A DNA stretch of 64,000 nt from Desulfocucumis palustris. Lineage in GTDB: Bacteria; Bacillota; Desulfotomaculia; Desulfotomaculales; Desulfocucumaceae. The translations under genes and the position numbers were made by a program. Below the pieces are notes generated by a model. It ran no database searches, was not told where the DNA came from, and worked only from the letters and a program-made list of their open reading frames with translations. The stretch covers positions 81,234-145,233 of the forward strand of contig NZ_BFAV01000073.1 of the NCBI RefSeq assembly GCF_002933875.1, given 5' to 3'. Below, piece after piece: positions 1 to 8,858 of the stretch. Position 1 is the stretch's first letter. The number at the start of each line of letters is the position of its first letter.

Positions 1-1
1 C

Positions 2-1111
2 AGGGCGATTTTAAACTTCACCGCCGTCCTGGTGATCGCCTGTCCCTGCGCCCTTGGCCTGGCCACGCCCACTTCCATTATGGTGGGAACGGGCAAAGGA
101 GCGGAATACGGCATCCTGATCAAAGGCGGGGAACACCTGGAGCGGGCTCACCGGGTCAATACCGTGGTGCTGGATAAAACAGGCACCATCACCCACGGAG
201 AACCGGTCCTCACCGACTTGATCCCGGCCCCGGATATGGCCGGCCGGGATGACTACCTGCTGCAGCTGGCCGGGGCGGCGGAGAGGGGTTCCGAGCACCC
301 CGTAGCCCAGGCGGTGGTTAAAAAAGCGGAAACCGTACCGCAGAATGCCGGGGCGGCTACTTCCTTTACCGCGATCCCGGGCAGGGGAGTCGAGGCCGTA
401 GTGGACGGGACGCGGATCCTTTTGGGTACCCGCCGGCTGATGCGGGAAAGAGGCATTGAGCTGCCAGGAGTTTTTGAAACCGGTATTGAAAGGCTGGAGA
501 GCGAGGGCAAGACAGTCATGCTCATGGCCCTGGACGGTTTACCGGCCGCCATTTTGGCCGTAGCCGACAGCATCAAGGACACCTCCGTGGAGGCGGTGGA
601 TTTGATGCGCAAAATGGGCCTTGAGGTATGGATGCTCACCGGCGACAACCAGCTGACCGCCAGGGCCATCGCCCGGGCGGCGGGGATTGATGAAGAGCAC
701 GTGCTGGCCCAGGTGCTTCCGGAAGACAAGGCCAGAAAAGTGGCTGAACTGCGGGCCGGGGGAAAAGTGGTGGGCATGGTGGGCGACGGCATCAACGACG
801 CCCCGGCCCTGGCCGAGGCCGATGTGGGGTTTGCCATCGGCAGCGGAACAGACGTTGCCGTTGAGGCCGCCGATATCGTTTTGGTCCGGGGCGACCTGCG
901 CAGCGTGGTGGACAGTATCGCCCTCAGCCGGGCCACCATCCGGAACATCCGGCAGAACCTGTTCTGGGCCTTTATTTATAACGTCATCGGCATCCCCATT
1001 GCCGCCCTGGGATTTTTAAATCCCGTGGTGGCCGGCACCGCCATGGCATTCAGTTCCGTGTCGGTGGTGTCCAACGCCCTGCGGATCAAACGCTTCAGGC
1101 CCGGCCGGTAG
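2..1111 (+). CDS. copA: Cu(+)-translocating P1B-type ATPase, C-terminal part (5' truncated by window edge)
   Basis: The frame is open from base 2, so the gene starts upstream of the window; about 369 residues are visible. Seen in order: the intramembrane metal site CPCALG, the phosphorylation motif DKTGT, the SEHP motif of P1B pumps, TGDN and GDGINDAP of the ATP hinge. The last two helices carry YN (FIYNVIG) and [14 protein letters not shown], the pattern of Cu(+) exporters (P1B-1). The family pumps Cu(+) out of the cytoplasm at the cost of ATP. The missing N-terminus would hold the heavy-metal-binding domains and first helices. It lies directly upstream of three metal-type uptake operons. 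Assignment to copper rather than Zn/Cd rests on CPC plus the YN/MxxSS helices. Confidence 0.93.
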   Translation, partial: RAILNFTAVLVIACPCALGLATPTSIMVGTGKGAEYGILIKGGEHLERAHRVNTVVLDKTGTITHGEPVLTDLIPAPDMAGRDDYLLQLAGAAERGSEHPVAQAVVKKAETVPQNAGAATSFTAIPGRGVEAVVDGTRILLGTRRLMRERGIELPGVFETGIERLESEGKTVMLMALDGLPAAILAVADSIKDTSVEAVDLMRKMGLEVWMLTGDNQLTARAIARAAGIDEEHVLAQVLPEDKARKVAELRAGGKVVGMVGDGINDAPALAEADVGFAIGSGTDVAVEAADIVLVRGDLRSVVDSIALSRATIRNIRQNLFWAFIYNVIGIPIAALGFLNPVVAGTAMAFSSVSVVSNALRIKRFRPGR

Positions 1112-1186
1112 AATTTTTCATTATCAAAGGAGCTTATACAAGTATAAGGCCGGGGCAGTGAGCGGAAGGTATGTAATAGTAAATTA

Positions 1187-1215
1187 TTGAAGTATGCCCA
1201 TATTTATGGTATAGT
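1187..1215 (+). promoter_or_regulatory. Sigma-A type promoter of the Dpp/Nik-like operon
   Basis: TTGAAG at 1187-1192 and TATAGT at 1210-1215 are separated by 17 bp. Transcription would begin near 1222, giving a leader of about 120-130 nt before the ABC ATPase gene at 1353. Read by eye. Confidence 0.6.
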
Positions 1216-1261
1216 AAGTCGAAAAGTAGTTTCAGGCGGTTTAATACGGATAACAGCAGAG

Positions 1262-1317
1262 CCACGAAGGCTTTTTCCCGCACTAACAGGCGGGGAATGA
1301 GTCTTCGTGGTTTTTTT
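1262..1317 (+). terminator. Intrinsic terminator within the leader of the Dpp/Nik-like operon (candidate attenuator)
   Basis: Outer stem CCACGAAG (1262-1269) pairs with CTTCGTGG (1303-1310); an inner stem TTCCCGC (1275-1281) pairs with GCGGGGAA (1290-1297); seven T follow at 1311-1317. It sits after the promoter at 1187-1215 and only about 35 nt before the first gene, so it may attenuate that gene; alternatively it may simply terminate read-through from copA. The start of the stem shares the string ACGAAGG with the leader at 14047. Confidence 0.7.
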
Positions 1318-1352
1318 GTGTAAAAAATGTCTTTAAAGGGGTATTGATTGCT

Positions 1353-3071
1353 TTGGCCGCTGAGAGTAATTATCTTTTGGAAATCAATCAATTAACCGTC
1401 AGGTATCATGGCGTACCGCCGGTTGAAGCCGTGGACGGCGTTTCCCTGCAGTTGAAAAAGGGGGAGAGCCTGGGCATTATCGGTGAGTCCGGCTGCGGAA
1501 AAAGCTCCTTGGTCCTGGGGATCATGGGACTGATTAAGCATGGCGGCGTTGAGGGGGATATTCTTTATCAAGGCCGGAAGTTAAACGGCCTGCCGGAAAA
1601 AGAACTGAAAAAATACCGGTGGAAAGAAATAGCCATCGTTTTTCAGAACTCCTTGGAAGTGCTTAATCCGGTGCTCAGCATAAAAGAGCAAATAGGTGAG
1701 CCCATAAAAACCCATACCCAACTTTCCCCGCCGGAGATTGATCAACAGGTGATCAAACTCATGGAAATGGTGGGCCTGGATCCGCGCCGGCGGCATAGTT
1801 ACCCGCACCAGCTATCCGGGGGGATGCGGCAGCGTGTATTATTGGCCATGGCTTTATCCTGCGACCCCAAAGTGCTGCTGATCGACGAGCCCACCACAGC
1901 CCTGGATCCGTTAAGCAAAAATGAAATTCTGCAATTACTGCAGAAGCTGCAAAAAAACCTTGGCTACACCATGGTGGTGATATCCCATGACCTGGGCGTA
2001 ATTAAAAAACTTACCGCCAGGGTTATGACCATGTATTGCGGCCGGATGGTGGAAGCGGGCATGACTTCGGAAGTGCTGAAAAACCCGCTGCACTGTTACA
2101 CCCGGGGACTGCTGAACTCATCGCCCAACCTTTTCAAATATAAAGACCTGTGGGGTCTTGAAGGTGAACTATTATCAGGCGCCTCCACCGCGGGCTGCGC
2201 TTTTTACCCCCGCTGCTGCCAGGGGGAAGAGAACTGCGGCCGGGCAAAGCCCGCCCTTAAATACGTGGCCATTGAGCGCATGGTGGCCTGTCATAAGGGG
2301 GGTATTGAAAATTTTCTCAGGGCGGAAGGGATCCACAAAACCTATCGCCTGAAAGACCTGGAGATTAAAGCGGTACAAAATGTGAACCTGGAAATTAAAA
2401 GCGGTGAAGTGATAGCCCTGGTGGGGGAATCGGGCTCCGGCAAATCCACCCTGGCGCATATACTGGCCGGGGTAATATCCTCCGACGCGGGCCGGGTATC
2501 TTATCGGAATGAGATGGTTCACGGCCGTCAGGTCACCAAAATGATCGGCGGGATGCAGATTATCTTCCAGGACCCCTTTTCCGCCACCAGTTATCGCATG
2601 ACAGTGATGGAGGCGGTTAAAGAACCCCTGGATATCATCAAGTGGGGCGGGAAAAAAGAACGGGAAGAAGAGGTGCGGAAGGCTTTACAACTGGTCCGGC
2701 TGCCTGTGGAGCCCGGTTTTTTGAACCGGCATTGCCACGGTTTAAGCGGCGGACAGCGGCAGCGGCTGGCCATCGCCAGAGCTCTGGTCACCAAACCGAA
2801 ATTATTGATTGCCGACGAGGTTACTTCCATGCTGGATCCTTCCACCCAGGCCAACCTGCTTAGGGAACTCAAAGGCCTGCAAAACCGGCACGGTTTTGCC
2901 ATGCTGTATATAACCCATGATTTGCACCTGGCCAGGAAAATCGCCGATAAGGTCTATGTTATGTATAACGGCGAAATAGTGGAAAGAGGTCTGTCTTTCG
3001 AGATATTTGAGAACCCCAGGCATGCCTATACCAAGCAGCTGATGAGAGAGGCTTTGCGAGACTGGGTTTAA
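1353..3071 (+). CDS. Peptide/nickel-type ABC transporter ATPase, two nucleotide-binding domains fused (DppD-DppF fusion)
   Basis: About 572 residues. The N-terminal half is DppD-like: Walker A GESGCGKSS, signature LSGGMRQRV, Walker B VLLIDEPTTALD, then the cysteine-rich Opp C-terminal motif (GCAFYPRC...C). The C-terminal half is DppF-like: GESGSGKST, LSGGQRQRLAIARAL, LLIADEVTSMLD. In most bacteria these are two proteins; here one polypeptide carries both. It would power the permeases encoded at 5072 and 6084. The frame opens at a TTG at 1344, but the ribosome site AAAGGGG at 1335-1341 fits the TTG at 1353 better. Substrate (peptide, nickel or a metal chelate) cannot be read from the ATPase; the CooC-like gene in the operon favours nickel. 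Confidence 0.9.
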   Translation: MAAESNYLLEINQLTVRYHGVPPVEAVDGVSLQLKKGESLGIIGESGCGKSSLVLGIMGLIKHGGVEGDILYQGRKLNGLPEKELKKYRWKEIAIVFQNSLEVLNPVLSIKEQIGEPIKTHTQLSPPEIDQQVIKLMEMVGLDPRRRHSYPHQLSGGMRQRVLLAMALSCDPKVLLIDEPTTALDPLSKNEILQLLQKLQKNLGYTMVVISHDLGVIKKLTARVMTMYCGRMVEAGMTSEVLKNPLHCYTRGLLNSSPNLFKYKDLWGLEGELLSGASTAGCAFYPRCCQGEENCGRAKPALKYVAIERMVACHKGGIENFLRAEGIHKTYRLKDLEIKAVQNVNLEIKSGEVIALVGESGSGKSTLAHILAGVISSDAGRVSYRNEMVHGRQVTKMIGGMQIIFQDPFSATSYRMTVMEAVKEPLDIIKWGGKKEREEEVRKALQLVRLPVEPGFLNRHCHGLSGGQRQRLAIARALVTKPKLLIADEVTSMLDPSTQANLLRELKGLQNRHGFAMLYITHDLHLARKIADKVYVMYNGEIVERGLSFEIFENPRHAYTKQLMREALRDWV

Positions 3072-3091
3072 CCGGAGGGTTTTCAAACCCA

Positions 3092-3415
3092 GTGGGGCGG
3101 CGGGGCGAATGCCTTTCCGGAGGTCAGGGCCAGGCCGTCGCCCTGGTGCGGGCGCTGCTGGCCAATCCGCTTATTCTGGCGCTCGACGAAGCTACTTCCA
3201 ACCTGGACAGCCTTACGGAGGCCGTTGTCAAACAGGCGCTGGCCCGATTGCTCCAGGGCCGCACCGGGATCATCATCACCCACAGATATGCCCTGGCGGA
3301 GCTGGCCGATCAGATTGTTATATTGAAGGGAGGTGTTGTTGCAGCCTCGGGGAAGCACGAACAGGTATACGGTCAAAGTGAGCTTTACAGGCGCCTTTAT
3401 GAATGCTCGCAATGA
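3092..3415 (+). pseudogene. C-terminal fragment of an exporter-type ABC ATPase
   Basis: About 107 residues beginning abruptly at VGRRGECLSGGQ, i.e. just before the ABC signature, followed by the Walker B LILALDEATSNLD, the switch histidine (IIITH) and a typical exporter tail. No Walker A, no membrane domain and no convincing ribosome site precede it. EATSNLD and the tail are of the MsbA/CydCD type, unlike the adjoining Dpp-type ATPase, so it is a remnant of another gene and not a piece of its neighbour. The signature reads LSGGQGQAVALVRALL, with the usual R after GGQ replaced, which also suggests decay. It is wedged between the ATPase and binding-protein genes of the operon. Confidence 0.75.
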
Positions 3416-3447
3416 CCGGGTATTTTTAGACGGGAGGGATTGCAAAA

Positions 3448-5049
3448 ATGTTAAAGAAAAAATTGCCGGCCTTAGCAATTTTATTATTAATTTGTTTGCT
3501 TGGACTACTGTTGACGGGTTGCGGCGGGGAACAGTCCGATGATACAAAAGAACCCGCTTCGGAGCAGACCGGCCGGCAGCAGGCCGATCAAATCAATCTG
3601 GCGGGAGGAGATTGGGGGTATCCCAATCCGTATACTTATTATCCCAGGGGGCCGGGCTCCAGAAAAATGAGCCTGGTTTTTGACAGCCTGGTGACCAGTG
3701 ACACCGGCGGGAATATTCAACCCGCACTGGCTGCCGAGTGGCAGTCGAACAAGGATGGCTTGGCTTACACCTTTAAGCTCCGGCCCGGAGCAGAGTGGCA
3801 TGACGGCAAGCCGTTTACCGCAGATGACGTGATTTTCAGCTATGAATACGCAAAAAGCTATCCTCCGGTATCGGCTGTCGATTTGACCGGCGTCAAAAAA
3901 ATGTCGGCTGTGGATGACCTGACTATCCTGGTTGAACTTATTCAGTCGGACCCCAACTTTTTGGCGGGCCTGGCAGGTTTAAAAATCATCCCCAGGCATA
4001 TTTGGGAGAATGTCACCGACCCCCTTAATTTTGTTGCTCCCGGAGCCGCCGTGGGAACAGGCCCTTACAGGCTGGTTGATTACAGCAAGGAGCACGGCAC
4101 TTACCGTTTTGAGGCCAGCGACAAATTTTGGGGCGAGCAGCCGCGGGTTAAAGTGCTTGCGTTCATTCCGGCCAGCGAGGATATACTGGCCTTTGAACAG
4201 GGAGAAATTGACCGGATCAATATTACCCCGGATGTTCTGTCCCGGTTTGAAAGCAATCCGGAGTACCGGGTTATGCAGTATGAAACCACCTGGGCCTACC
4301 GGCTTTATTTTAATATGAAAAACCGACCGGAGCTGTTGTCGAAAGATTTGCGCCGGGCCCTGGTATATGCCGTCGACCGCCGGGATCTGGTGGAAAAGGT
4401 GGAGCGCGGCGCCGCGGTGCCGGGAAACCCGGGAGTGCTGCATCCCGGCAATGAATTGTACAATCCCGATGTTCCCCAGTATCCCTATGACCGGCAAAAG
4501 GCAGAAGAGCTTTTGGAGGGGCTGGGCTATCAAGAAAAAGCCGATGGCGGGGTGCGGCAAAACAGCAAGGGAGAAAAACTGAGCTTTTTACTGCTGGCCG
4601 ACGAGGGAAGCAGTCGTCTGGGGGAACTGATCAAACAGCAGCTTGCCCTGGTGGGTGTGGAGGTTAGGGTTCAGGTTGTGGATCAAAAGACCCGGGATGA
4701 CCGTTTTAAAAACGGGGATTACGAGCTTTGCATCAACGGCAGCGGCGGCGGTGAAAGCCTGGAAGAACTGACCAATCTGGCCCGGGCCAGGGCGACTTCC
4801 GCCACCGGGGAGACAATGGGTTACAAAAATCCCGGGCTTGACAGTCTATACAGCCGCCAGGAGAAGGAAACCGACCCTGCCAGGCGCAAGGAATTGATGG
4901 CGGAATTGCAGCGGATTGTAGCCGAAGAAGTGCCCAAAATAACCCTTTACTACAGAAACACGCTGGCGGTGCACCGGCCGGCGGTGTATGACGGCTGGAG
5001 CGAGGAAACTTATCACCACGACCAGCGAATAAATTTTGTAAAGGATTAG
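3448..5049 (+). CDS. Extracellular solute-binding lipoprotein, family 5 (DppA/NikA-like)
   Basis: 533 residues, normal family length. A lysine-rich start and hydrophobic stretch end in the lipobox LLTGC, so the mature protein should be lipid-anchored on the outer face of the membrane. The body has the SBP_bac_5 pattern: LAAEWQSNKDGLAYTFKLR, WHDGKPFTADDV, GTGPYRL, LRRALVYAVDR. Family members capture oligopeptides, nickel or nickel chelates and hand them to a DppB/DppC channel, which is encoded just downstream. Start ATG with a GGGAGG site. Ligand unknown; heme, opine-metal or free peptide are also possible in this family. Confidence 0.9.
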   Translation: MLKKKLPALAILLLICLLGLLLTGCGGEQSDDTKEPASEQTGRQQADQINLAGGDWGYPNPYTYYPRGPGSRKMSLVFDSLVTSDTGGNIQPALAAEWQSNKDGLAYTFKLRPGAEWHDGKPFTADDVIFSYEYAKSYPPVSAVDLTGVKKMSAVDDLTILVELIQSDPNFLAGLAGLKIIPRHIWENVTDPLNFVAPGAAVGTGPYRLVDYSKEHGTYRFEASDKFWGEQPRVKVLAFIPASEDILAFEQGEIDRINITPDVLSRFESNPEYRVMQYETTWAYRLYFNMKNRPELLSKDLRRALVYAVDRRDLVEKVERGAAVPGNPGVLHPGNELYNPDVPQYPYDRQKAEELLEGLGYQEKADGGVRQNSKGEKLSFLLLADEGSSRLGELIKQQLALVGVEVRVQVVDQKTRDDRFKNGDYELCINGSGGGESLEELTNLARARATSATGETMGYKNPGLDSLYSRQEKETDPARRKELMAELQRIVAEEVPKITLYYRNTLAVHRPAVYDGWSEETYHHDQRINFVKD

Positions 5050-5071
5050 AGATTTGAGAGGTGGCGGGGGC

Positions 5072-6082
5072 GTGGGGCGGCTGAAAAAAAACGGTTTCAG
5101 GCTGGCGGAATACGGGTTCACCATTTTAATTGTGATTACCCTGAATTTTTTTCTGCCCAGGATGATGCCCGGCGACCCTTTTCTGGTGCTTTCCTCGGAC
5201 AGTCCGGAACAGGAGGAGATAGTCCTCAATGAAGAGCAAAGGGAGTTCTACCTTCACCACTACGGCCTGGACAAACCTGCCGGTGTGCAATATTTTACCT
5301 ATTTGGGCGAACTGTGTCGGGGAGACCTGGGCTACAGCGTTTATTACAGGGAACCGGTAAGCGTGATTATACTGCGCCGGCTGCCATGGACCATTTTAAT
5401 GGTCATGGCGGCGCTGGTGCTCAGCACTTGCATCGGCGTGATTCTGGGTAGCTTATCCGCCTGGTACCGGGAGCGGTGGCCGGATAAAGTATTGTTTTTC
5501 AGCCTGATCCTGTTATCGGAGATACCGGCCTTTCTCCTGGGGCTGGTGCTGCTGTTTGTATTTGCCGCGGGGTTGGGGCTGTTTCCCCTGTCGGGGGCTT
5601 TAACGCATTTTGCCGATTACGGAAACCGCTGGGAAAAGCTGCTGGATATTCTGCATCATGCCTGTTTGCCCGTAATGGCTTTAACTGTCGCCCGGCTGGG
5701 CGGTATGTATTTACTTTCCAGAAACAGCATGACCACCGTGCTGGAAAAGGATTACCTGCGTACCGCCTGGGCCAAGGGACTTACCCCCGGGAGAGTTATA
5801 TTCCGTCATGCGCTGCGCAATGCCCTGCTTCCCATAACCACCCGCGTCTTTTTGAGTCTTGGCTCCCTTGTGGGAGGCGCCATACTGGTGGAAAACGTTT
5901 TTGCTTACCCCGGGCTGGGCTATTTGATGAGGGAAGCGGTCCGGGTTCACGATTACCCGGTGGTGCAAGGAATTTTCCTGGTGGTAACAATATTTGTTCT
6001 GCTGGCTAATTTCTTTGCCGATTTGGCTTACCGAATACTCGACCCGCGGATTGGCGACTACGGTGGAACACGTGGAGGTTAA
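5072..6082 (+). CDS. Peptide/nickel-type ABC transporter permease (DppB/NikB-like)
   Basis: About 336 residues. Starts with a short basic segment and a first transmembrane helix, then a long external loop (around LGYSVYYREPVSV, typical of DppB), five further helices and the EAA-type coupling loop (YLRTAWAKGLTPGRV). It ends with LDPRIGDYGG, a usual DppB tail. The frame opens at TTG 5054, but GAGAGGTGGCGGGGG upstream places the GTG at 5072 at a better distance. The stop overlaps the ribosome site of the next permease gene, indicating coupled translation. Confidence 0.9.
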   Translation: MGRLKKNGFRLAEYGFTILIVITLNFFLPRMMPGDPFLVLSSDSPEQEEIVLNEEQREFYLHHYGLDKPAGVQYFTYLGELCRGDLGYSVYYREPVSVIILRRLPWTILMVMAALVLSTCIGVILGSLSAWYRERWPDKVLFFSLILLSEIPAFLLGLVLLFVFAAGLGLFPLSGALTHFADYGNRWEKLLDILHHACLPVMALTVARLGGMYLLSRNSMTTVLEKDYLRTAWAKGLTPGRVIFRHALRNALLPITTRVFLSLGSLVGGAILVENVFAYPGLGYLMREAVRVHDYPVVQGIFLVVTIFVLLANFFADLAYRILDPRIGDYGGTRGG

Positions 6083-6083
6083 A

Positions 6084-6965
6084 TTGAAGAATATACCTGC
6101 ACAGCCTGTTAAAATGATTAAATGGTTCCATGATTTTTCCTGGTCCGGTAAACTGAGTGCCGCTGTTATTCTGGCGATTCTGCTTTTAGCTGTATTTGCC
6201 CCCGGCCTTTCCATTCACCCCCACAACACTTCTACTGGGGCCCCTCTCCAGCCGCCCGGGGGGAAGCATCTTCTGGGCACCGACGAGCTGGGCGTTGATC
6301 TTTGGGCCCAGATATGTTACGGGGCCAGAGTCAGCCTGCTGGTGGGTTTGGGCACCGCCTTTCTGGCGGCCCTGGGTGGGGGCCTGGTTGGTATTATTGC
6401 GGGGTATCTGGGCGGGTGGCCCGATAAGTTTATAATGCGGCTAATTGATATTATGATTGTTTTGCCGGATTTTCCGCTGTTGATTGTTCTGGCGGCCTTC
6501 CTGGGACCCAGCCTGCTCAATATCATAGTGGTGCTGGCTTTGTTTTCCTGGGTCTTTCCGGCCAGAATCACCCGCTCCCAGGTGTTGGCCCTGAAGGAGC
6601 AAAGCTATATCAAATCGGCGGAAACATATGGCGCCGGCGCCTGGTACCTGATGTGGAAGCATTTTCTGCCCGAGGTTTTTCCGCTGGTGGCGGTGAATAT
6701 GATCAGGCTTACCGGTAGGGCCATTGTATCCGAAGCCGGGCTTTCCTTTTTGGGGCTTGGGGATCCCACCTCCAAAAGCTGGGGATTGATTATACACCAC
6801 GCCACCAGTTTCAAAGGGATATATTTTACGGATTTTTGGAAGTGGTGGCTGCTGTATCCGTGGCTGGCTCTGACCATGATGGTAACGGCGTTGGCTTTTA
6901 TGAGCCGCGAGCTGGAAAGAATAGCCGACCCGCGACTGGGTGGAAGGCGCTTTTCTGTTCATTGA
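6084..6965 (+). CDS. Peptide/nickel-type ABC transporter permease (DppC/NikC-like)
   Basis: About 293 residues. Contains the DppC hallmarks: an N-terminal helix, the loop LLGTDELGVDLWAQICYGAR, then membrane helices and the coupling loop (SYIKSAETYGAG), and AGLSFLGLGDPTSKSWG near the C-terminus, ending LADPRLG-like. It should pair with the preceding DppB-like subunit. The open frame extends upstream into that gene, but GGAGG at 6074-6078 fits TTG 6084, one base after the previous stop. ATG 6114 is an alternative start. Confidence 0.9.
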   Translation: MKNIPAQPVKMIKWFHDFSWSGKLSAAVILAILLLAVFAPGLSIHPHNTSTGAPLQPPGGKHLLGTDELGVDLWAQICYGARVSLLVGLGTAFLAALGGGLVGIIAGYLGGWPDKFIMRLIDIMIVLPDFPLLIVLAAFLGPSLLNIIVVLALFSWVFPARITRSQVLALKEQSYIKSAETYGAGAWYLMWKHFLPEVFPLVAVNMIRLTGRAIVSEAGLSFLGLGDPTSKSWGLIIHHATSFKGIYFTDFWKWWLLYPWLALTMMVTALAFMSRELERIADPRLGGRRFSVH

Positions 6966-6992
6966 AATATACCAAAAGAGGAGGATATTTAT

Positions 6993-7874
6993 ATGCAATC
7001 TTGTGCTACCGGTGATCGTGAATTTTGGGTGCGTCTATGGCTGGACGCCAGAGAAAACTCACCCACTGCCAGGCGCCGCCACAGGAATGAGCGGGAACAA
7101 GTGGAAAGCTGGAATCGCCAGGCAGCCGGGTATGCCCAGCGCACCCGGGGCCCTGGGGGCGAGCGGCGGAGTAAAGCTGTTCACGAACTGCTGCGTCAGG
7201 AGAATGTACTGGCTCCCGGGGTGAAGGTGCTGGATATAGGCGCCGGGCCGGGTAATTTCGCCGTTCCCATGGCGCTTGCGGGCGCGGAGGTGACCGCCCT
7301 GGAGCCGGCCGTGGAAATGGTGCGGGTGATGGAAAAAAGGATTGAGGCTGAAAAGTTAAATAATGTCAGTATAATTAATCGTCTCTGGCAGGAAGTGGCG
7401 CTGGAAGAGGATTGGCTGAAGGGCGGATTTGACCTGGTGTTCGCTTCCATGACCCCCGGAGTAAGTGACCCGGAAACACTGCAAAAAATGCTGGACGTGT
7501 CCCGGAAATACTGTTATTACAGCGGGCATTCCGGCCCGCGCTGGGAGCAGGCCCACCGGGATCTCTGGCAGCGGTTTTTTAACGAGGATATCGGCTGCCC
7601 CGCGGGGGATATCCTTTATCCCTTCGGGTTGTTGTACGCTTCCGGCTACCGGCCTAAAATGAGCTTTGTGCATATCCGGCGGGTGGAAGAACATACGGTG
7701 GAAAAAGCGGTGGAAAACCTGTCCCAGTTTTTTTGGAGTTATCTGGACGTCACCCCGGAGGTAAGGCAGGTGATTGAGGATTATGTAAAAGAGCGGGCGG
7801 AAAACGGTATCTTCAGGCAGGAACAAAAAATATGCCACGGCATGATGCTGTGGCGGGTGGACGAAATTGCCTAA
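6993..7874 (+). CDS. Class I SAM-dependent methyltransferase in the Dpp/Nik-type operon
   Basis: 293 residues. The SAM-binding motif I VLDIGAGPGNFAVPMAL lies near residue 75, followed by an acidic strand end (ALEPAVEMV). The first 45 residues are an unusual basic extension (FWVRLWLDARENSPTARRR) before the common methyltransferase start ESWNRQAAGYAQR. Preceded by GAGGAGG and only 27 nt after the permease, so it is co-transcribed. The acceptor is unknown. It is one of four methyltransferases placed in the three metal-type transport operons of this region; that placement is the main hint to its role, perhaps in making or modifying a metal ligand (inference). Confidence 0.85.
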   Translation: MQSCATGDREFWVRLWLDARENSPTARRRHRNEREQVESWNRQAAGYAQRTRGPGGERRSKAVHELLRQENVLAPGVKVLDIGAGPGNFAVPMALAGAEVTALEPAVEMVRVMEKRIEAEKLNNVSIINRLWQEVALEEDWLKGGFDLVFASMTPGVSDPETLQKMLDVSRKYCYYSGHSGPRWEQAHRDLWQRFFNEDIGCPAGDILYPFGLLYASGYRPKMSFVHIRRVEEHTVEKAVENLSQFFWSYLDVTPEVRQVIEDYVKERAENGIFRQEQKICHGMMLWRVDEIA

Positions 7875-7930
7875 AAGGGGCGCACTATCGGGTGAGATGG
7901 AGCAAAATAAAAGGCGAAGGGGGATTTTAA

Positions 7931-8704
7931 ATGCCGAAAATAATAGTGAGTGGCCGGGGAGGCAGCGGCAAAAGCACAATGGCGGCTCTTTTGGCGAAGG
8001 CGTTGGAAGAACGGGGGAAGGTTTTAGTCATTGATACCGACGAGTCCAATCTTGGTTTGGGAAGGATGCTTGGCCAGGAACCGCCGGCGATGACTTTAAT
8101 GGGCTTCCTGGGCGGGAAATCAGCGGTGCGGGATAAACTTCTGGCTTCAATGCAGCAGGAAAAAAAAGAAAAATTAAGCTTTTTTAGAGATAATTTAACT
8201 TTGGAAAATCTACCGGCCGAATGCGTTAGCTGGCATGGGCCGGTGGGTGTTTTGCGCATCGGTAAAATAGAACACAGCATGGAGGGCTGCGCTTGTCCCA
8301 TGGGTTCAATAACGAGGTCGTTATTAAATGAACTGCAAGTAAGTGAAAACGAATGGGCCATAGTTGATACCGAGGCGGGCGTGGAGCACTTCGGGCGCGG
8401 TATTTTGGAAGGTGCGGATATCGTGCTGATGGTGGCGGACCCTTCTTATGAATCGGTTTTATTAACTGAAAAGGCCAGGGAATTGGCCGGAGAAGCAAAT
8501 AAAAAATTTATTGTGGTGATTAATAAATTGGATGAAAATACGGGACCTGTTTTGCGTCAGGAACTGACCGGGCGGGGGATTGAAATCGGCGCCGCTTTAA
8601 ATTACTCCGCGGACGTCAATCAGGCCAACCTCACGGGGAACCCGGTGGATATCAATGTGTTGCGCGAAGATGTGGGCGGGATAATCGATAAGCTGGCCGG
8701 ATGA
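7931..8704 (+). CDS. CooC-like nickel-insertion P-loop ATPase
   Basis: 257 residues. N-terminal deviant Walker A SGRGGSGKSTMAALL, then VIDTDESN, a CxC pair in EGCACPMG near residue 120, and IVDTEAGVEHFGRG. These are features of the MinD-like CooC/AcsF family, dimeric cytoplasmic ATPases that bind nickel at the CxC pair and load carbon monoxide dehydrogenase or acetyl-CoA synthase. No CODH gene is in the window. It follows a Dpp/Nik-type transporter and methyltransferase with a good site (GAAGGGGG), suggesting nickel capture and delivery are co-expressed. Other MinD-type ATPases with a CxC are possible. Confidence 0.88.
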   Translation: MPKIIVSGRGGSGKSTMAALLAKALEERGKVLVIDTDESNLGLGRMLGQEPPAMTLMGFLGGKSAVRDKLLASMQQEKKEKLSFFRDNLTLENLPAECVSWHGPVGVLRIGKIEHSMEGCACPMGSITRSLLNELQVSENEWAIVDTEAGVEHFGRGILEGADIVLMVADPSYESVLLTEKARELAGEANKKFIVVINKLDENTGPVLRQELTGRGIEIGAALNYSADVNQANLTGNPVDINVLREDVGGIIDKLAG

Positions 8705-8744
8705 TAAGAGCAAGAGACCAAACAATGTCATTAACAAGGCTACG

Positions 8745-8790
8745 GAGGCCCTTATTCCCCTGTAATGGGGAATAAGGGCCTCTTTTTTTT
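8745..8790. terminator. Strong shared terminator between convergent operons
   Basis: A perfect 16 bp inverted repeat (8745-8760 with 8767-8782, loop TGTAAT) is followed by eight T on the plus strand. It ends the Dpp/Nik-type operon from the left; the minus-strand Znu-type operon converges on it from the right. Confidence 0.92.
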
Positions 8791-8858
8791 AGTTACTCTC
8801 GCCGGCGCCGTGGTTAAGATAGGTTGATTCAAATCGGGGGGGCTGACCGTATTGGTTT

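Noticed and set aside
253..948. Minus-strand open frame of 231 codons inside copA
   Set aside because: Complement of a conserved ATPase; composition follows the opposite strand's codon bias and no ribosome site precedes it.
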